A stretch of 15,707 nucleotides of DNA from JBDTMT01 sp033764095 (GTDB taxonomy: Bacteria > Desulfobacterota > Binatia > HRBIN30 > CADEER01). The stretch spans positions 1-15,707 of the forward strand of contig JANRJF010000272.1 in the NCBI GenBank assembly GCA_033764095.1, given 5' to 3'. A program made the position numbers and the translations under genes. Positions 15,633 through 15,707 of the stretch are shown here, in pieces (positions within the stretch are counted from its first letter, which is position 1; every line of letters starts with the position of its first letter). Under the pieces are notes generated by a model. The model did no database searches. It saw only the letters and a program-made list of their open reading frames with translations, and was not told where the DNA came from.

Positions 15633-15707
15633 TCAGAAGCGCTCGGGGCGCAGCAGCGCGTAGAGCAGGTAGCCGGTGAGCAACACCGCCAACGCGGCGC
15701 CCAGCGC
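15633..15707 (-). CDS. kdpF: KdpF small membrane subunit, N-terminus beyond window edge
   Basis: The minus strand from the window edge to the TGA at 15633-15635 encodes 24 residues, ALGAALAVLLTGYLLYALLR then PERF. The single hydrophobic helix ending in YLLYALLRPERF is the recognised KdpF pattern. KdpF is about 29 residues, stabilises the KdpABC complex in the membrane, and precedes kdpA in kdpFABC operons. About five residues and the promoter are outside the window. Its stop lies 10 bp from the kdpA start. Confidence 0.9.
   Translation of the reverse strand, partial: ALGAALAVLLTGYLLYALLRPERF

Noticed and set aside
11702..15679. Long plus-strand open frames (about 630-690 codons) opposite kdpB and kdpA
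   Set aside because: They are rich in Arg/Asp/His/Gln, without domains, and lie exactly antisense to well-conserved kdp genes. Such frames are expected from GC-rich codon use.

Overview
The window is GC-rich (about 70% by eye), gene-dense bacterial chromosomal DNA from a Gram-negative lineage. Lipoprotein signal peptides, a kdp operon with a delta-proteobacterial flavour, and an amidohydrolase of a type common in Binatota/Desulfobacterota-like metagenomes suggest that broad area. The taxonomic guess is inference and weak. I see no rRNA, tRNA, transposase or CRISPR array, and no gene-free stretch longer than about 150 bases.

Left part (1-4140): a partial PF04909 amidohydrolase (minus) has a TetR-type palindrome directly upstream. 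It is followed by a small receiver-like (cREC) protein (plus), then two divergent lipoproteins whose start codons are only 9 bp apart: a LolA-like unknown (minus) and an alpha/beta hydrolase (plus). A two-gene minus-strand unit then resembles a holin plus an SH3-M15 endolysin, with no other phage genes around it.

Middle (4268-7832): a large GT-C (PMT/GT39-type) membrane glycosyltransferase on the minus strand carries a C-terminal PA14-like domain and an in-frame palindromic repeat. Its start codon overlaps that of a divergent NtrC-type sigma-54 response regulator within one CATG.

Right part (7957-15707, all minus): the potassium-uptake locus kdpF-kdpA-kdpB-kdpC, then a stand-alone KdpD sensor module (KdpD ATPase plus USP domain, no kinase), then a separate HAMP-PAS histidine kinase overlapping it by 4 bp. 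The kinase converges on the NtrC-type regulator. No OmpR-type KdpE is present. The likely arrangement is a rewired Kdp signalling system: split sensor, separate kinase, and a sigma-54 activator in place of KdpE.

The most unusual feature is the spacers of this locus. Each of the four larger spacers from the regulator to kdpA is filled by a different repeat: a GTGACCGGT-based inverted repeat, a 41-bp-arm palindrome, a GCGATGA-based inverted repeat, and a GCAAAAR heptamer array. A fifth palindrome sits inside the glycosyltransferase gene. These look like dispersed, mobile or structural repeat families that have colonised gene borders.
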